From Apostichopus japonicus (taxonomy: Eukaryota; Echinodermata; Holothuroidea; Aspidochirotida; Stichopodidae), in the NCBI RefSeq assembly GCF_037975245.1, contig NC_092581.1:14898303-14962302 (forward strand): DNA of 64,000 bases, given 5' to 3'. Below the pieces are notes generated by a model. That model was not told the DNA's origin. It worked only from the letters and a program-made list of their open reading frames with translations, and made no database searches. A program made the position numbers and the translations under genes. Within the stretch, counting starts at the first letter, position 1, and each line of letters begins with the position of its first letter. Positions 39,201 to 51,691 of the stretch are shown here, one piece after another.

Positions 39201-41822
39201 TTAGACACACAGACAATCAAACGAGCAGACAATCGGACACGCAGACGTGCAGTAACAAACGCGCAGACACGCAGATAATTAGACACGCAGACAATCACAT
39301 AATCAGACACGAAGACGCGCAGACAATCAGACGCGCAGACAATCAGACAATCGGACACGCAGACAATCAGACATGCAGACAATCAGACACGCAGACAATC
39401 AGACAATCAGTCATGCAGACAATCAGACACGCAGACAATCAAACAATCAGACATCAGACAATCAGACGCGCAGACAATCAGACGCGCAGATAATCAGATG
39501 CGCAGACAATCAGACACGCAGCCAATAAGCCAATCAGACACGCACAAAATCAGACACGCACAAAATCAGACACGCATACAATCAGACACGTAGACAATCA
39601 GACGCGCAGACACGCAGACAATCAGACACGCATACAATCAGAAAATCAAACACGCAGACAATCAGCCAATCAGACAATCAGCCAATCAGACACGCAGACA
39701 ATCAGACGCGCAGACAATCAGACGCGCAGACAATCAGACGCGCAGACAATCAGACGCGCACACAATCAGACGCGCAGATAGTCAGACGCGCACACAATCA
39801 GACGCGCACACAATCAGGCACACAGACAATCAGACACGCAGACATTCAGACATTCAGACACGCAGACATTCAGACACGCAGACATTCAGACACGCAGACA
39901 ATCAGACACGCAGACAATTAGATAATCGGACACGCAGACAATCAGACACGCAGACAATCAGACACGCAGACAATCAGACACGCAGACAATCAGACACGCA
40001 GACAATCAGACACACAGACATTGAGACGCGCACACAATCAGACACGCAGCCAATCGGACACACAGACAATCAGACATGCAGACAATCAGACACGCAGACA
40101 ATCAGACATGCAGACATTCAGACACGCAGACAATCGGACACGCAGACAATCAGACAATCAGACAAGCATAGTATCAGACAATCAGACACGCAGACAATCA
40201 GACACACAGACAATCAGACATGCAGACAATCAGACACGCAGACAATCAGACACGCAGACAATCAGACACGCAGACAATCAGACAATCAGACACGCAAACA
40301 ATCAGACACGCAGACAATCAAGGACACGCAGACAATCAGACATGCAGACAATCAGACATGCAGACAATCAGAGACGCAGACAATCAGAGACGCAGAGATG
40401 CTGAGATGCAGAGACACGCAGACAATCAGACACGCAGACAATCAGACATCAGAAAATCAGACAATTAGACACGCAGACGCGCAGACAATCAGACGCGCAG
40501 ACAATCAGACGCGCAGACAATCAGACGCGCAGACAATCAGACGCGCAGACAATCAGAAAATCAGACACGCAGTCAAGCAGACAATCAGACACGCAGACAA
40601 TCAGACACGCAGACAATCAGACAACCATACACAAAGCATCTAATACACGCATACAATCAGGCCCGAAGCCAGTCATAGAATCAGACACGCAGACAGTCAG
40701 ACACGCAGACAATCAAATAATAAAACCGCAGACAATCAGACACACAGACAATCAATAATGAGACCGCAAACAATCAGACGCGCAGATAATCAGACACTCA
40801 GACACGCAGAAAAGGCGACAATCGGACATGCAGATCAGACAAACAATCAGACACTCAGACACTCATATACGCAGAAAATTAGGCACGGAGCCAGTAGGAG
40901 AATCAGACACACAGACAATCAGACTATCAGACACGCGAACAATCAGACACGGGAAACAATCAGACGCGCGGTCAGTCAGGCACACAGGCAATCAGGCACG
41001 CAGACAAACAGAAGCGCGGTTAGACAGATAGTCAGACACGCGAACAATCAGACACGCAGACACGCGGTCTGTCAGACATGCGGTCAGTCAGATACGCGAT
41101 CAGTCAGACACGCAGTCGGTCAAATAAATGGTCAGTCAGACACGCAGTTAGTCAGACACGCGGTCAGTCAGACCCGCGGTCAGTCAGACAATCAAACACG
41201 CGGTCAGTCATTCCCGCAGACAATCTTACACGAGTTCACTCAGTCACGCAGACACCCCGACAGTCAGACATACTCGCAGAAAATCAGTGAGTCAGACACG
41301 CTGACACGCCGACAATCAGTCAGTCAGACACTCCGACATTGTCAACCAGACACCCAGACAACCAGTCAGTCAGACACGCTGACAATCAGTCAGTCAGAAT
41401 TGCATTCAATCAGTCAGTCAGACACGCAGACAATCAGGCAGTCAGACACGCGGTCAGACAATCAGACAAGTCACAAAAGTCACACAAGTCACACAATCAG
41501 AAACGCAGCCAATCAGGCAAGCAGACAATCAGACAGTCAGAAACGCAGACAGGAAGACAATCAAACAAAGAATACCTTCAGACACGCAGCCAATCAGACA
41601 ATCAAACACTTCGCCAGTTAGACAATTAGACACGCAGACAGTCAGACACGCAGTCGGTCAAACAATCATCAGCGTTGACGCGCAGACATGCAGACAAGCT
41701 GACGCACAGACAATCAGACGCGCATTCAATCAGACACGCAAACAATCAGGCTCACAGGCAGTCATGCACGCAGACAGTCAGGAACGCAGACAGTCAGACA
41801 CGCAGACAGTCAGGCACAAAGG
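36300..41822. repeat. 5.5-kb satellite of a 16-bp unit (two 8-mers)
   Basis: The core unit is CAGACACGCAGACAAT, two alternating 8-mers CAGACACG and CAGACAAT. The + strand is almost T-free. Toward the left edge (36330-36780) the 8-mers drift to CAGCCAAT and GAGACAAT. In the middle GCGC variants (CAGACGCG) appear. Toward the right edge (41000-41820) CGGTCAGT variants dominate. Because 16 is not a multiple of 3, an open frame cycles every 48 bp (16 residues), explaining frames at 36802-38547 and 37712-39025. No initiation context, splice signals or non-repetitive coding part supports a gene. Confidence 0.95.
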
Positions 41823-41829
41823 TATCGGA

Positions 41830-44800
41830 TTTATCTATCGATCTATTTCTTACACAAATTACATTATCGAGTTATCTCTGAATATACAGAGTTCTAGAAA
41901 CGATATAGACTAATCTACGTGGTTTACAAAAGTAACATAGATAATTTAGTTATGAATATCTGTGACTTACACAGCATACATGATGTATTTTTCTCATAAT
42001 ATCTGTGGCTTAGAATACACATGATTCATATTTATCTATGAGTATGTATGACCTGCGTAGCAGAGTTATCTATCAACATATGTGGCTTAAAATACTTACG
42101 AATAGGATTAATCTATGAATAAATGTGGCTTACATCGCATACATGATGTATTTATCTAATAATATCTGTGGCTTAGAATACATGTGAATATCAGAGTTAT
42201 CTATGAATATATATGGCTTATAACACTTACATGATGTACTTATCTATCAATAGCTGTTGCTTAGAATATATATATATATGAATCATATTTATCTATGAGT
42301 ATGTACGACCTGCATAGCAGAGTTATCTATGAATATATGTAGCTTAGGATACTTACGAAAAGGATTAATCTATGAATAAATATGGCTTACACCACTTACA
42401 TAATGTATTTATCTAATAATATCTGAGGCTTAGAATACATATGAATCATATCTATGAGTATGTATGACCTGCATAGCAGAGTTATCTATCAATATATGTA
42501 GCTTAGGATACTTACGAAACGGATTAATCTATGAATAAATATGGCTTACACCACTTACATAATGTATTTATTAAATAATATATGTGGCTTAGAATACATA
42601 TGAATCATATATTTATGAACAGGCTTGCATAGCAGATATATCTATGAATATATGTAGCTTAGGATACTTACGAAAAGGATTAATCTATGAATAAATATGG
42701 CTTACACCACTTACATAATGTATTTATCTAATAATATCTGAGGCTTAGAATACATATGAATCATATCTATGAGTATGTATGACCTGCATAGCAGAGTTAT
42801 CTATCAATATATGTAGCTTAGGATACTTACGAAAAGGATTAATCTATGAATAAATATGGCTTACACCACTTACATAATGAATTTATCTAATAATATATGT
42901 GGCTTAGAATACATATGAATCATATTTATGAGTATGTATGACCTGCATAGCAGAGATATCTATCAATATATATGTGGCTTAGAATACTTACGAATATGAA
43001 TAATTTATGACTATCTGCGGCTTACATCACTTACATGAATATATTTATCTCATAATATCTGTGGCTTAGAAACATATGAATAGGGTTATCTATGAATATA
43101 TGTGGCTTACAACACTTACATGATGTACTTATCTATCAATAGCTGTGGCTTAGAATATATATGAATCATATTTATCTATGAGTATGTATGACCTGCATAG
43201 CAGAGTTATCTATCAAGATATGTAGCTTAGATGCTTACGAATAGGATTAATATATGAATAAACGTGGCTTACACCACTTACATAATGTATTTATTTAATA
43301 ATATATGTGGCTTAGAATACATATGAATCATATTTATGAGTATGTATGACCTGCATAGCAGAGTTATCTATCAATGTATGTGGCTTGGAATACTTACGAA
43401 TACAATTTATGCATTTATGTGGCTTACACCACTTACATAATATATTTATCTAATAATATCTGTGGCTTAGCATACATATGAATCATATTTATCTATGAAT
43501 ATGTATGGCCTACATAGCAGAGTTATCTATCAATGTATGTGGCTTAGAATACTTACAAAGTAGTATTAATTTATGAATATATGTGGCTTACACCTCTTAC
43601 ATAATGTATTTATCTAATCATATCTACATGTGGCTTAGAATACATATAAATCATATTTATCTATGAATATGTGTGACCTGCATAGCAGAGTAATCTATCA
43701 ATATATGTGGCTTAGGATACTTACGTAAAGGATTAATATATGTGGCTTACACCTCTTACATTATGTATTTATTCATGATTGAATATCTGTGGCTACATCG
43801 TATACAGAATGGATTAATATATTAATATATGTGGCTTAGAATTCTAACATAGTTAAAAATTAATTATGAAAATCTGTTGATTTCACCACTTTACATTATG
43901 GATCTATTTATGAATATCTGTGGCTTAGAATATATTCGAATCGTCTTTATCTATGAATATGTTTGGACTACGAAACTTTCATATCTAATTTAAATATAGG
44001 CCTACACGGCTTACATCACATATGAATTTATTTAATGGTTTTTAAAGGATTTATTTATGAATATGTATTGCCTACAAAGCAGATTGATCTATTGAATATA
44101 TGTTGCTTACAACTATTACCTAGCATACTAATGGATATCTATTGCTTACATATTTTTATCTATGAATATCTATTGCTTACATATTTTTATCTATATGAAT
44201 ATCGGTAGCTTACAAAGATCTACATTTCAGATGTATCTATGAATATGTGGCCTGCCTCACTAACATAACAGCTATATCTATGAATATATGTGGCCTACAG
44301 CACTAACATAACAGAAATCTATCAATATATGTGGCTTACACCACTCACGTAATTTATGTAATCATATTTGTGGCTTAGAATAAAAATGAATCATATTTAT
44401 GAGTATGTATGCCCTGCATAGCAGAATTATCTGTTAATATATGAGGCTTAGAATACTTACGAATATGCCTACGACACTAACAAAACAGATATATCTATGA
44501 ATATATGTGGCCTACAACACTAACATAACAGATGTATCTATGAAAATATGTGGCCTACAACACTAACACATTTTATGTATCTATGAATATATGTGGCCTG
44601 CAACACTAACATAACAGCTGTATATATGAATATTATGTGGCCTGCAACACTAACATAACAGCTGCTGTAACTATGAATATCTTTGGCCCACAACACTAAC
44701 ACAACATCTGTATCTATGAATATATGTGGCCTACAACACTAACGTGACAGCTGTATATATGAATATATGGGGCCTACAACACTAACATAACAGCTGTATC

Positions 44801-45290
44801 TATGAATATCTGTGGCCTACAACACTAACACAACATCTGTATCTATGAATATCTGTGGCCTACAACACTAACACAACATCTGTATCTATGAATATATGTG
44901 GCCTGCAACACTAACATGACATATATATGTATCTTTGAATATATGTGGCCTACAACACTAACATAACAGATATATCTGTGAATATCTGTGGCCTACAACA
45001 CTAACACGACAGCTGTATCTATGAATATACCTGGCCTACAATACTAACATATAATAGATATATCTATGAATATATGTGGGCTACAACACTAACATAACAG
45101 ATATATCTGTGAATATATGTGGCCTAAAACACTTACATAACAGATGTATCTATGAACATCTGTGGCCTGCAACACTAACATAACATCTGTATATATGTGG
45201 CCTACAACACTCACTAACATAACATATTTATCTATGAGCACATGTGGCCTACAACACTAACATATCAGTGGGTATCTATGAATAAATAAA
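41830..45290. repeat. Satellite of about 43-bp units with higher-order structure
   Basis: Monomers of about 40-44 bp around TATCTATGAATATATGTGGC, then CTACAACACTAACATAACAG. At 42000-43780 they form a higher-order unit of about 160 bp (four diverged monomers, marked by GTATGTATGACCTGCATAGC), sometimes about 250 bp. At 44220-45280 they run as simple monomers. It directly follows the 16-bp array with no spacer. No coding content. Confidence 0.92.
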
Positions 45291-47387
45291 CTACAAAAAT
45301 AGAACATTAATAAGCCTACATTTTTTGTACATAAATACAAACAACTTGTGAAAAGCGTAAAACAATATTTTGAGAATTAGATCACTGTATACTGACATCA
45401 CCGAAAAGTGCACATAGCAAATTGAACTTGGCACGGTTTTATTTTCAGAGTCGGTTGTAGCAGGTGTAACCGGTTCCAGAATGCCTCGGTACGGTCTCTC
45501 TGTGGCGATACCGTCAATACCGCATCGAGAATGGAATCGACATCGGCAGGTATAGAACTGCCGTTCGGTATAGTGCGTTTGTACATATAAATACACTGGC
45601 TGTATTATCCCTTTCGTGTGGTCTTCCGTTTGCAATTATTTTGCAGTTGATGTACAAATGCATAAGTTATATCTAAGCCATACTTTTTCGGGAAGGGAAG
45701 ATATGGTGTGGTGGAATGCCATGGTAATATATGTGGTTGGAAAAGTGAAACCAAACGAGCTGATGTCTACAACATTTCTTTGAGATAGTTCCTAACGGAG
45801 GCACGGTGTGGATAATTTGGTAAAACGCTTGTACTCAAGACATACTTTCATGAAAGCAAAATTATGTACTGTTTTCGCTGAAAAATAGGTCTTTTAATGA
45901 ATTAGATATGTCAAAACAAAATGTATTACAGAACTTTAAATGTAAGTGATACGTCACAGTAGCGCCTTCAGCTTAGTATAATAATGTTCCCCAGAAAAAA
46001 ATCGTTACAAACGTGCGCTTGCTGTAGAAACAAACTTCAAAAGTGGTGTAGAGAAAAATCCTAAATTTGTTCTTTTCGCCATCAGCGATGAAGATACAAG
46101 TGAGCTACCAGGCAAAGGAAATAATGGATAGTTTCGTGGTCTTCGGGTGGCATACTCATATTAGAGTCTATATCCATCCGATCGCCTTGTTCTCCTTTAG
46201 GAAAAGCGCCAAAAAGCAGCAGGAGAACATATTTTGTGACCTGTTATCAATCATGATCTAGTTTTTTGTGGCTTGCATGTTGAAGAACATGAATGGAAGT
46301 ATATGTGGTGAGAAAATTGAGGCAATTTAAGACCACTTTAGGCCTCCCATGAGCAGCGTAGGAAAATTGTTTACTGCTGAGTGAAGAGGTTTGTTACAAG
46401 TGACGAAGACTTCCGGCTCGGATAGCAAAAATCTACATGGTCATGATACGGAAATTGATGGTGCCATGAAAGGCCAATTTTTTCAGCCAGTCGGTGATGG
46501 GTAGCGTTTAGCTAGTGAAAACTTCTATCGAGACTTAGAGACCACATTACTTTTGTGATTTAGTGTGTAAGTCAATGGGTCTTTTAATGGGCGTATGCTA
46601 CCTTCAAATTTGAAGAACGTGAAGAGAATGTAGAGGCATGCGCTAAATATTGTTCTCTGAATGAAATGGCAGATTTCTTATAATCTTTGGGTAAAGTCGA
46701 TCCACTTATCCGCGAGATAAGTTATTGGGATTTGTAATGGGAATGGAATTAAGTAATTAAGCACGTTTTGTATCGATTAAATTTGTTTAATTTCCCATTT
46801 GTAATTATATATATTAAAATTGTTTAAATAAGTCCGAGTTTTAACTACACTTTTTTTTATCGATAGAATAAATGGATTATCTTGACTATATGCGTATTTA
46901 GTTTGGAATTACAAATAATTATTTATAATTTACGTTGGCATCTGTAATTCATTGAGCAGTTGTTTCTTATCCGTTGAATAAATTATTTAAATTGGGTCTC
47001 AAATGCGGTCTCAATTGTACGTCGCCTTGTTTGAGTGCGACTTTTTACAGTGTTAGTAAGACGATCCGGAACATTTAGTATAGTAAAAGTGTACTCACGG
47101 TTTTTCTTCTTCATCTGTTCCCTTCCTTCCCCTCGGTCCCCTTACTGTCCCTAGATACTTACCACGGACCGGCGAAGTCAAGGCTCAGTCGATCACCATG
47201 CTTGACAAAAAGAATCCGACACAACTTAGATTGGAAATAAAGAAATCCCTTGAAAGTATCCAGGGCAAGGGAATTCAAAATGGCGCCGTTTGATTGTTTG
47301 TTGTGTTCGGTACGGCGTATATATGCAGAGAGCCTCCTTATCCGGGCAGAAAAATCCGAAAATCCTGCAAATACATACGAAAAACAT
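45291..47387. other. Non-satellite segment inside the satellite
   Basis: No recognised gene. A 114-codon frame at 45291-45635 (-) begins in plausible protein-like sequence but has no family motif or splice partners. The remainder is AT-rich, with homopolymer-like stretches near 46700-46990. No terminal repeats or target duplication were found at its edges. Confidence 0.4.
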
Positions 47388-47700
47388 TTATCTATGAATA
47401 TCTGTGGCTTACATCCCTTCAATAATAGATGACTCTATGATTATCTGTGGCTTTAAAATACATACGAAACACGTTTAGCCTATATATATGAATATCTGTG
47501 GCTGAGACAACTGACATAGTTAATCTATTTATGAATATGTGTGTGTGTATATTACATCACATACATAATACTTTTACCTATGAAAATGTGTGGCTTAGAA
47601 AACTTTTAGAGTTAACTTATTATGAATATCTGTGGCTTTCATCACTTACAAACTAGACTTATCATTGAATTTATGTATACATATACGAAACAGACCAGGC
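47388..47700. repeat. Outlying piece of the 43-bp satellite
   Basis: TTATCTATGAATATCTGTGGC-like monomers recur in diverged form after a 2.1-kb non-satellite gap (45291-47387), suggesting that the satellite was once continuous or spread outward. Confidence 0.7.
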
Positions 47701-47835
47701 CTAACGTAACTTGTAAACAAATCTACTTACAAAATGGGCAGAGAGCCTCGATCACTATCTGGATTAAAGGTTGCCATAAGCAGCTCATTGATCTACGCAG
47801 GTTTCTTTATGAATTCAATCACTGCGAGAACGCAA

Positions 47836-48087
47836 GAAAATCCCGTTTTTAGTTCCAAATATCCTGAATTTAGTTCCGAAAATCCTAAATTTGGTTCCGA
47901 AAATCCTGGGTTTAGTTCCGAAAATCCTGTATTTAGTTCCGAAAATCCTGTATTTAGTTCCGAAAATCCTGTACTTACTTCTGAAATTCCTGTACTTAGT
48001 TCTAAAATTCCTGAATTTAGTTCCGAAAAGTTTGAATTTAGCTCCAAATGTTTTTTATTTAGTTCCGAAAATCCTGTTTGTTCCAGT
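47836..48087. repeat. 21-bp tandem repeat, 12 units
   Basis: Unit GAAAATCCTGTATTTAGTTC plus C, translating on + as a seven-residue ENPVFSS motif in the frame 47734-48177. Because 21 is a multiple of 3, other frames on + (47891-48139) and - (47793-48167) are open too. The open frame is therefore not evidence of coding by itself. Confidence 0.85.
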
Positions 48088-49200
48088 TTGTTCATGTGGA
48101 ATAAACGCGAGTTTTTCCTGTTATACTTTCTGCCAATGATAAAATATATAATATTGTTCCATTGCAAACCGAGATAAGGAACATTTGTCCGTAAATATTA
48201 TTGGCACTAACATAATGATAATTCAGTACCAAAACTGTGGAGAAGATAATTCATTCCGAAGTGTGCAAATGAAGTTACTATTTAAGAAAGGTCACCCAAA
48301 ATAGAGCCTGTGTAACAAACAACGTGTTCCGCTCTCAACCCCAGTCCCATTGAAGGTATAGTGGTTAAGTTGTCGTCTGCTTATAAAGGCTATATGAAAG
48401 CCCACGTACAGTGTTCACAGACAGGCCTGCACGTGTAGGTCTATACAGTGCATCGATAGATCAGGTAAACCAGTCTTTTATCTTTTCCTTATGGGAATAT
48501 AGATGTTAATTTAAAGAACAATAGGGCAGTTAAATTCCTGCATACTGTGATGAATAGCTGATGAACGCACAAGCTGGTAACGACATTCGTGATTATCTGG
48601 ATCAAGTTATACTTACCCTGCCTAATCTAGCCTTGATGCGCCTAATCCGACCACTGAAAAGCAGAAACACAAAGAGTAAAGCCTTTTACAACAGTTTGAA
48701 TGAAAGCATCATGCAACAGACTGAACGAATGCCCAAGTTCCGCCCCCAAGAAAAAGAGGACAAAACAAAAGGGATGATTTAGCCCTATATTGGCTATATT
48801 GTATTTACACTTATTAATTGTGAGCGGTAAACAAGCTAACATTCCCGTACCATTATGAATATCCCGGCACAATTGATTCATCTCGTATCATAACGTTCAA
48901 GTTATATCTTCTGAAATTCTTTGAACAGATTTGAATAGATTAGTCGTAAATTCATACTTTTGATCAGAATTTCTTTAGCTGGATTTGCAAGTGACGTCAT
49001 GACAGATAACGGCGAGTTATGGAAAGATATGACTGTAAGACCGACAATGCCCATATGGTGACGTCACACATTTATCATGTGACTTCATGTGACGAATTTA
49101 TTGGGAACCAATCAAATATATTTCTTAAATCTATTGAGATCGGTTAATATTTAATGAAAATTAAATTAAAAACTTAGGGATGAACTTAGGGAAAGAAAGA

Positions 49201-49201
<1 letters not shown>

Positions 49202-49270
<69 letters not shown>
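49202..49270. repeat. (TA)n microsatellite
   Basis: Pure TA repeat just upstream of the acceptor at 49300. Confidence 0.95.
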
Positions 49271-49272
<2 letters not shown>

Positions 49273-49300
49273 TTTCTTTTTTCTTGTTTTCTCCTTTCAG

Positions 49301-49434
49301 GGAAAAGGATTTCAGAAAACATTGTGGTGGCTACTATAGGTCATGTTTGGGAAGCAGATAAAAAACTGCAACTGAATTATAATGATGAATATGCATACAC
49401 GGAAACACTACCAATTATTTCAGTTTACCTCTGA
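49301..49434 (+). CDS. Candidate terminal exon, unknown gene
   Basis: A strong acceptor (tcttgttttctcctttcag) precedes a frame reading KRISENIVVATIGHVWEADK and ending at TGA 49432-49434. It needs one base from an upstream exon. A (TA)n tract lies just upstream (49202-49270). No family is recognised. The frame at 48561-48782 might be an upstream exon, but nothing links them. Confidence 0.3.
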
Positions 49435-49797
49435 TCTCTCTCTCTCTCCTTTGGGAGACGAAGAAATGTCGGATTTCGTCTTTAAAACAAACGGGTGCAT
49501 CTTATGGACTATCTTACACTAAGTGACGCTTTAGTCGTTTACGTATATGTATGTGTATCGTCGAGTCTCATAGTTCACACCATGCCCTATATTGGCTTAT
49601 GTTTTTAGATGTGGATCTTTTCCACTTGAAAAAGAGAACCAATGAGATTTTATCATTTGAACAATCTCGAGTATAGCCTTCCTCATACCAAATTTGCTTC
49701 TTTCTTTGCCACTCATGCAAATGTTTTATTAGACTGTTGTTACTAGTCTGTACCGTAAAAGAAAGACAAATATAGCTTGAAATGTATTGTTCTTATG

Positions 49798-50130
49798 TCA
49801 TAGAGAGACAACTTCAACTCTAACCTCAGTATTGTTAGAAATCATACATTCGGACCCTATACAGAGCCTGTCAGACAAAGACAATAGAAAGCTGTGACCA
49901 ATTACTGTGAAATAAATCATCGAACCTACCAAGGCGTTACTATACTCGGTTCCATTTAATATCTGGACTCGGATTTGGATCTTCTGGAATCTACTACATT
50001 CGCTGTGAACCTGCAGTGTTATTGTAGAAGTTTTTCGTGGCTTGAGGACAACTATTTGTTTATTTGTAAGATTTCGATTTTCATTCAATCTCGATGCCAA
50101 GAAAAATTGATATCGGTATCCCGTTTGAAT
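49798..50130 (-). CDS. Candidate terminal exon, secreted or extracellular protein
   Basis: After the acceptor tttttgtttttaaag, 110 residues run without a stop to TGA at 49798-49800, starting IQTGYRYQFFLASRLNENRN. It has three potential N-glycosylation sites (NLT, NGT, NNT), three cysteines and alternating hydrophobic strands, as in an extracellular beta-sandwich. No homologue is recognised and upstream exons were not found. It faces the candidate exon at 49301-49434 (convergent). Confidence 0.4.
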   Translation of the reverse strand: MQTGYRYQFFLASRLNENRNLTNKQIVVLKPRKTSTITLQVHSECSRFQKIQIRVQILNGTEYSNALVGSMIYFTVIGHSFLLSLSDRLCIGSECMISNNTEVRVEVVSL

Positions 50131-50211
50131 CTTTAAAAACAAAAAATGAAAACGTTAACGACTGTAAAGGCGTTAGCTGAAGCGATGACCTCGAGAGTAT
50201 AGTTCTCAACA

Positions 50212-50570
50212 GTGGCGTAGCCAGGATTTTCTCAGTGGGGGGGGCGCTGGGGAGGCTTGACCATTTCCTAGGAGGGCGTCTTGTTACTATCTAAATGAAG
50301 CGCCACCATGAGTTGGCGCGCAGCGTACCGACATTGTTAGCTAAAAAGGCCTCCTAGATCGTCGGAAATTACACTTCCCAAGCCTTGTAAGCAAGGGCGT
50401 CAATCCGATTTGAAACGTGGGGGGGGGACGTAATCGATTCGATTGTTCCGGCCGCAAGTACTATCTAAGCGGAGCGCCATCATCGGTTGGCGCGCAGCGT
50501 ACCAAGAAAATTTCAGATTTCAATATCTGCCAGATCGCTGGAGATGGCACTTGCCAGGCTGGATAACAGC
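50212..50570. mobile_element. Fragments of the hAT-like family
   Basis: CAGTGGCGTAGCCAGGATT at 50212 matches a left end of the family, but no partner right end is visible. Two copies of the core, in the opposite orientation to 51595, occur at about 50295-50330 and 50470-50505, each next to a G run. They look like truncated or overlapping insertions. Confidence 0.55.
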
Positions 50571-50884
50571 CATCTAGTTGCGTGATTTCGGGAGAAAATT
50601 ACAAATTCGTCACTCAGGAAATCTGCAACAAAGTTCATGCGGCCTTAATTTTAGGTGGATTTTTTCTGTTATTAGTGATTCCAATTGACATCAACATTAG
50701 AACCCAGTGCAAGTTGACAAATGATGCGGCGAACTGGAAACCCCAGCCCAATTTTGCCCTATGTTTCAGGATAGAATACCCCTCGTTTGTTCAAACCCAT
50801 GGCAACTAACAATCTGTGAATACATTTACTTCGAAATGGGCACATTATATTGCACCAAGTCGGTCAAGGAATGACCCCAGGGCC

Positions 50885-51683
50885 CATGGGCGTCAACAGG
50901 TGGGGGACGGGGGGACATGTCCCCCCCCCCACTTTCAAAAGTGGAGGGGATATCATATCATTTGTCCCCCCCCCCCACTTTTCAGAGCAGTTATTAAAAA
51001 AATCACATGCATATGCGCGATTTTCTATCACAATTGCTGAGCTGATTCAAGTAGAATCTAACTTAAGAATCATTATCAATAAATTGCACTGGAAATTAGA
51101 ACAGTGCTTGGCCCTTTATCCCCCTTCCTCCGATATTCACCCTCCCCGCTTCGTCCGAGACCTCTGATAAAAGTTTGTGCGATGTTTGAACGATGTTTTA
51201 GAGTGTTTTGTGGAAGCACCCCTTCTCGCCAGAAATGGAATTCCCCTTGCCCTACACTGTGAATCAGAGAAAACGACGCATTTCAACTTGAAAACAAGTC
51301 GAAGACCCCACCAGGAAGGTAATATCATATATTTTAGGCCCTACAGACAGTATTCTGCCTGTATGCAGGGTATTATATGATACCAAACTACCGAAAATAT
51401 TTCGTTTGAGATGGATGCTGTGTAATTCGTTTCCCTTGGTGTCAGAACGGCATCTTTCTACCAGTACTTTCTGTCGGAATTTAGTTTTGTGAGACAAAAT
51501 TTCTCCTCACAGATCTGGTTCTGATGTAACTAAAAACGACTCAGGAAGGCCGTCTCCTGCGATCTAGGGGGTCTTATGTACCCAAAATTTTCTGGTACGC
51601 TACGCGCCAACCAATGGTGGCGCTCCGCTTAGATAGTATAGTGTCCCCCCCCCCCCACTTTCTGAAACCTGCTGACGCCCATG
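50885..51683. mobile_element. hAT-like non-autonomous transposon, 799 bp
   Basis: Starts CATGGGCGTCAACAGGT and ends ACCTGCTGACGCCCATG. It is flanked by a perfect 8-bp duplication CCAGGGCC (50877-50884 and 51684-51691). Near its right end it carries the same core as the nested element at 10398-11246 (around 51595-51630, CGCGCCAACCAATGGTGGCG). Runs of 10 or more C lie near both ends. Short frames inside are not transposase-like. Confidence 0.85.
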
Positions 51684-51691
51684 CCAGGGCC

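Noticed and set aside
36300-41822. CRISPR-like array
   Set aside because: There are no unique spacers between repeats and the genome is eukaryotic; this is a simple tandem satellite.
48561-48782. 73-codon frame that could precede the exon at 49301
   Set aside because: Polar low-information sequence; no donor or motif ties it to the later exon.
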